Below, in pieces: positions 16,394 through 19,388 of a stretch of 19,388 nucleotides of DNA; position 1 is the first letter of the stretch; each line of letters starts with the position of its first letter. Origin of the DNA: a bacterium (GTDB lineage Bacteria; Patescibacteriota; Patescibacteriia; CAIQCM01). Location: assembly GCA_023246535.1 (NCBI GenBank), contig JAHFIF010000007.1, positions 1 through 19,388 of the forward strand. Direction: 5' to 3'. The translations under genes were made by a program, and so were the position numbers. The notes under the pieces are model-generated. The model searched no databases. It was not told the DNA's origin and saw only the letters and a program-made list of their open reading frames with translations.

Positions 16394-19388
16394 TTAAGAG
16401 TTAGCGCCTAACCGGGCATCCTTGTCTTCCTGCGACTCTTTGGTGGAGCGGTCGACGCGCGCCCCGTCCTTCAAGAGTTCGACATCCAACGCCAAGCCCT
16501 TCAACTCGCGGATAAGGACGTTGAACGATTCCGGAACGTTGAGCTTTTTGATCGGCTCGCCCTTGATGATCGATTCGTACGCCTTGGAGCGGCCGGTAAC
16601 GTCGTCGGATTTGATGGTGAGAATTTCTTGGAGCGTGTGCGCGGCGCCATAGGCTTCCAAGGCCCACACTTCCATTTCGCCGAAGCGCTGGCCGCCGAAC
16701 TGCGCTTTGCCGCCCAACGGCTGCTGGGTGATGAGCGAGTACGGGCCGATCGAGCGCTGGTGGATCTTGTCTTCCACCATGTGGTTGAGCTTTAAAATGT
16801 ATTTGTAACCGACGGTGGCCTTGTTGTCGTAAGCGTCGCCGGTGCGGCCGTCGTAAAGCTGAATTTGCCCGTCGCGCGGGAAACCGGCTTTTTCCAACTC
16901 GTCCTTGATCTGGTTTTCGGACACGCCGTCGAGCACCGCGGACGCGACATGGTAGCCCAAAGCGTTGGCCGCGAGGCCCAAGTGGGTTTCCAAAATTTGT
17001 CCGAGGTTCATGCGGGAGACGACGCCGAGCGGGGAAAGAATGACGTCGGCCGGCGTGCCGTCGCCCAAGAAAGGCATGTCCTGAACCGGCACGATGCGCG
17101 AGACAACGCCCTTGTTGCCGTGGCGGCCGGCAACTTTGTCGCCGACCTGAATTTTGCGAAGGTCGGCCACGGCCACCTGAATCGACTGGATGACGCCCGG
17201 CGGCAATTTGTCGCCGGCGTCGCGCGAGAAGACCTTGATGTCGACGACCTTGCCGTGCGTTCCCTGCTCCAAGTAGAGCGAGGAATCGCGGACGTCGCGG
17301 GCCTTTTCGCCGAAGATGGCGCGGAGGAGTTTTTCTTCCGCGGACAATTCGGTTTCGCCCTTCGGCGTGATCTTGCCGACGAGGATGTCGCCGGAAGTGA
17401 CCTCGGCGCCAATGCGGATGACGCCGGTCTCGTCCAAGTTCTTCAACTTTTCTTCGGAGACGTTCGGGATGTCGGAGGTAACCTGTTCCGGCCCGAGCTT
17501 GGTGTCGCGCACTTCCACGGTCCAGTTTTCAATATGGATGGAGGTAAAGCGGTCGTCCTGCACCATGCGTTCGCTCAAAATGACCGCGTCTTCATAGTTG
17601 TAGCCGTCCCACGAGAGGAAGGCGACCAGCACGTTCTGGCCGAGCGCGAGTTCGCCCTTGTCGACCGAGCCGCCGTCGGCGAGCGCGTCGCCGCGCTTCA
17701 CCTTCATGCCGCGCAAGGCGGTCGGGCGCTGGTTCAAACAAGTCGATGAGTTGGTGCGCTGGAATTTGTTGACCTCGTAGGTGCGCATGCCGCCGTCTTC
17801 TTCCTTAACAACGATGCGCTTGCCGTCGACGGCAACGACTTCGCCGTCAGCCTGGGCGACAATGACCTGGCCCGAGTCCTTGGCGGAGCGGCCTTCGACG
17901 CCGGTGCCGATGATCGGCGCGTCCGGCTTGATGCAGGGCACGGCCTGCCGTTGCATGTTCGTGCCCATGAGCGCGCGGTTGCCGTCGTCATGCTCCAGAA
18001 ACGGGATGAGCGAGGTCGCGATCGAAATGATCTGCTTGGACGACACGTCCATGTATTCAACTTCGGAAATATCGGCAACGCCGGCTTCGCCAAAACGGCG
18101 GACGGCGATCTTTTCGGTCAGGAAATGACCTTCGCTGTCGGTCGGCGTGGTGGCCGGGGTGGTGACGGCTTTTTCTTCGGCAAAGGCGTTGAGGTAAACG
18201 GTTTCCATGCTCACCTTGGGGCGGCCGTTCTTGTCTTTGACGACTTTGCGGTACGGGGTTTCGATGAAACCGTATTCATTGACGCGGGCGAACGACGACA
18301 AGTGGCCGACCAAACCGATGTTCGGACCTTCCGGAGTGGCGATCGGACAAATGCGGCCGTAGTGGGTCGGGTGCACGTCGCGCACGTCGAAGCCGGCGCG
18401 TTCGCGCGAGAGACCGCCCGGGCCCATGGCCGAAAGGCGGCGCTTGTGTTCCAGCTCGGCGAGCGGGTTGGTCTGGTCCATGAATTGCGAAAGCTGCGAG
18501 GACATGAAGAACTCGCGGATGGCGCCGATGACCGGGCGGGCGTTGACCAATTTGCCCGGAGTGAGGACGCTCATGTCCATGGTGGACATGCGGTCTTTGA
18601 CAATGCGCTCCATGCGGGCCAAACCGACGCGGAAGCGGTTCTGCACCAATTCGCCCACGGCGCGGACGCGGCGGTTGCCAAGATGGTCGACGTCGTCGGC
18701 TTCTTCCTGGGTGATGTTGAGGCGGATGATCTCGGAAATGATGGTGATGAGATCGTCCTTGGTGAGGACGCGCTTCGACGGGTCGTCGAGATCCTTGTCC
18801 GGATAATTCTGCAAAGCAAAACGCTGGACGAACTTGTAGCGTCCGACCTTGCCGAGGTCGTAGCGCGACGTGTTCCAGAACATCGAGGAGACGAGCGAGC
18901 GCGCATTGTCGACGGTCGCGAGATCGCCCGGACGAATGCGCTTGTAAACTTCGATCATGCCGTCGTCCGAAGAGGTCGACGGATCTTTTTCCAAAGTGGC
19001 ATCGATGTATTTGATGATCGGGTGCGTGTCGGCGCCTTCAAAAAGTTTTTTGATCTCTTCATTGGTGCCGATGCCGAAGGCGCGCAGCAGCGCGGTGACC
19101 GGCGCTTTGCGCTTGCGGTCGATCTTGACCCAAATGACGTTCGACTGGTCGGTTTCCATTTCCAGCCACGCGCCGCGGTTGGGGATGATCTTGGCGCCGT
19201 AATAGTGGCGGCCGCGGAAAATTTCTTGCGTGAAAAAGACGCCCGAAGAACGGACGAGCTGCGAGACCACGACGCGCTCGATGCCGTTGATGACGAAAGT
19301 GCCGCGATCGGTCATGATCGGCACGTCGCCCAGGTAAATTTCTTGTTCCTTTTCTTCGGCGGTGCGCTTGTTGACCAGTTTGGCCTTA
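16394..19388 (-). CDS. rpoB: DNA-directed RNA polymerase subunit beta, 5' end missing
   Basis: The frame is open to the window edge, so 998 C-terminal residues are visible and roughly the first 100 or more are missing. The GTG at 19324 is internal: in-frame sequence before it reads EEKEQEIYLGD, which is conserved RpoB. Landmarks are TDRGTFVINGIERVVVSQL; the rifampicin-pocket region SSQLSQFMDQTNPLAELEHK (about 18421-18510), with Asp, His and Ser as in sensitive enzymes; GRICPIATPEGPNIGLVG; NVLVAFLSWDGYNYEDAV; GDKVAGRHGNKGVVSRI; GGQRFGEMEVWALEAYGAA; and the C-terminal NVLIRELKGLALDVEL. It ends in TAA 23 bp before rpoC. No promoter is visible because the upstream part is outside the window. Confidence 0.99.
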   Translation of the reverse strand, partial: KAKLVNKRTAEEKEQEIYLGDVPIMTDRGTFVINGIERVVVSQLVRSSGVFFTQEIFRGRHYYGAKIIPNRGAWLEMETDQSNVIWVKIDRKRKAPVTALLRAFGIGTNEEIKKLFEGADTHPIIKYIDATLEKDPSTSSDDGMIEVYKRIRPGDLATVDNARSLVSSMFWNTSRYDLGKVGRYKFVQRFALQNYPDKDLDDPSKRVLTKDDLITIISEIIRLNITQEEADDVDHLGNRRVRAVGELVQNRFRVGLARMERIVKDRMSTMDMSVLTPGKLVNARPVIGAIREFFMSSQLSQFMDQTNPLAELEHKRRLSAMGPGGLSRERAGFDVRDVHPTHYGRICPIATPEGPNIGLVGHLSSFARVNEYGFIETPYRKVVKDKNGRPKVSMETVYLNAFAEEKAVTTPATTPTDSEGHFLTEKIAVRRFGEAGVADISEVEYMDVSSKQIISIATSLIPFLEHDDGNRALMGTNMQRQAVPCIKPDAPIIGTGVEGRSAKDSGQVIVAQADGEVVAVDGKRIVVKEEDGGMRTYEVNKFQRTNSSTCLNQRPTALRGMKVKRGDALADGGSVDKGELALGQNVLVAFLSWDGYNYEDAVILSERMVQDDRFTSIHIENWTVEVRDTKLGPEQVTSDIPNVSEEKLKNLDETGVIRIGAEVTSGDILVGKITPKGETELSAEEKLLRAIFGEKARDVRDSSLYLEQGTHGKVVDIKVFSRDAGDKLPPGVIQSIQVAVADLRKIQVGDKVAGRHGNKGVVSRIVPVQDMPFLGDGTPADVILSPLGVVSRMNLGQILETHLGLAANALGYHVASAVLDGVSENQIKDELEKAGFPRDGQIQLYDGRTGDAYDNKATVGYKYILKLNHMVEDKIHQRSIGPYSLITQQPLGGKAQFGGQRFGEMEVWALEAYGAAHTLQEILTIKSDDVTGRSKAYESIIKGEPIKKLNVPESFNVLIRELKGLALDVELLKDGARVDRSTKESQEDKDARLGANS

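Noticed and set aside
19322..19324. GTG at 19324 as the rpoB start
   Set aside because: Conserved RpoB sequence continues in frame upstream to the window edge.

Overview
The window is a bacterial chromosome segment whose recognisable genes all lie on the minus strand, so transcription runs from high to low coordinates. I infer a member of the Candidate Phyla Radiation (Patescibacteria, Parcubacteria-like). The grounds are several short type-IV-pilin-like proteins with an RRAFTLVELLVVISIIG start, pilin N-termini fused to LamG domains, very large exported proteins built from GNVGIGTTTP and NTAVG-type repeats, an almost complete lack of Shine-Dalgarno sequences, and short CTAA/TTAG-rich spacers. 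TGA serves as a stop (the ATGA overlap at 10457-10460), so standard code 11 applies. The lineage assignment is inference; no marker was searched.

Layout in transcription order: (1) 19388-12492, the core RNA polymerase genes rpoB (5' end outside the window) and rpoC, 23 bp apart, closed by a strong hairpin terminator at 12408-12444. (2) 12329-11526, a pilin-LamG fusion with its own extended -10 promoter placed directly after the rpoC terminator. (3) 11422-9411, a tight four-gene operon of three small membrane proteins and an MFS transporter. (4) 9318-6403 and 6249-2608, two large paralogous exported repeat proteins (971 and 1213 residues), each with its own promoter and terminator. They share leader, signal peptide and shaft modules but differ at the C-terminus. 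(5) 2440-1179, a second pilin-LamG fusion followed 11 bp later by a GspG-like pilin. (6) 960-1, a YebC-family regulator and the start of a 23S rRNA-IVP-type four-helix-bundle protein.

The most distinctive content is region 2-5. It looks like a cell-surface locus: three pilins from one reused N-terminal cassette, two of them carrying a lectin-like LamG fold, beside two fibre-like proteins whose constant shafts end in different tips (a beta-propeller-like segment plus a tandem four-cysteine module in one, a short two-cysteine domain in the other). A plausible reading is a modular attachment apparatus, as expected for an epibiotic CPR cell, but no function is proven by sequence alone.

Five promoters share the form TGnTATAAT with no convincing -35 box. 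No gene-free stretch exceeds about 220 bases. The longest, 961-1178, holds a cluster of short palindromic repeats. I see no tRNA, rRNA, CRISPR array, insertion sequence or replication origin.
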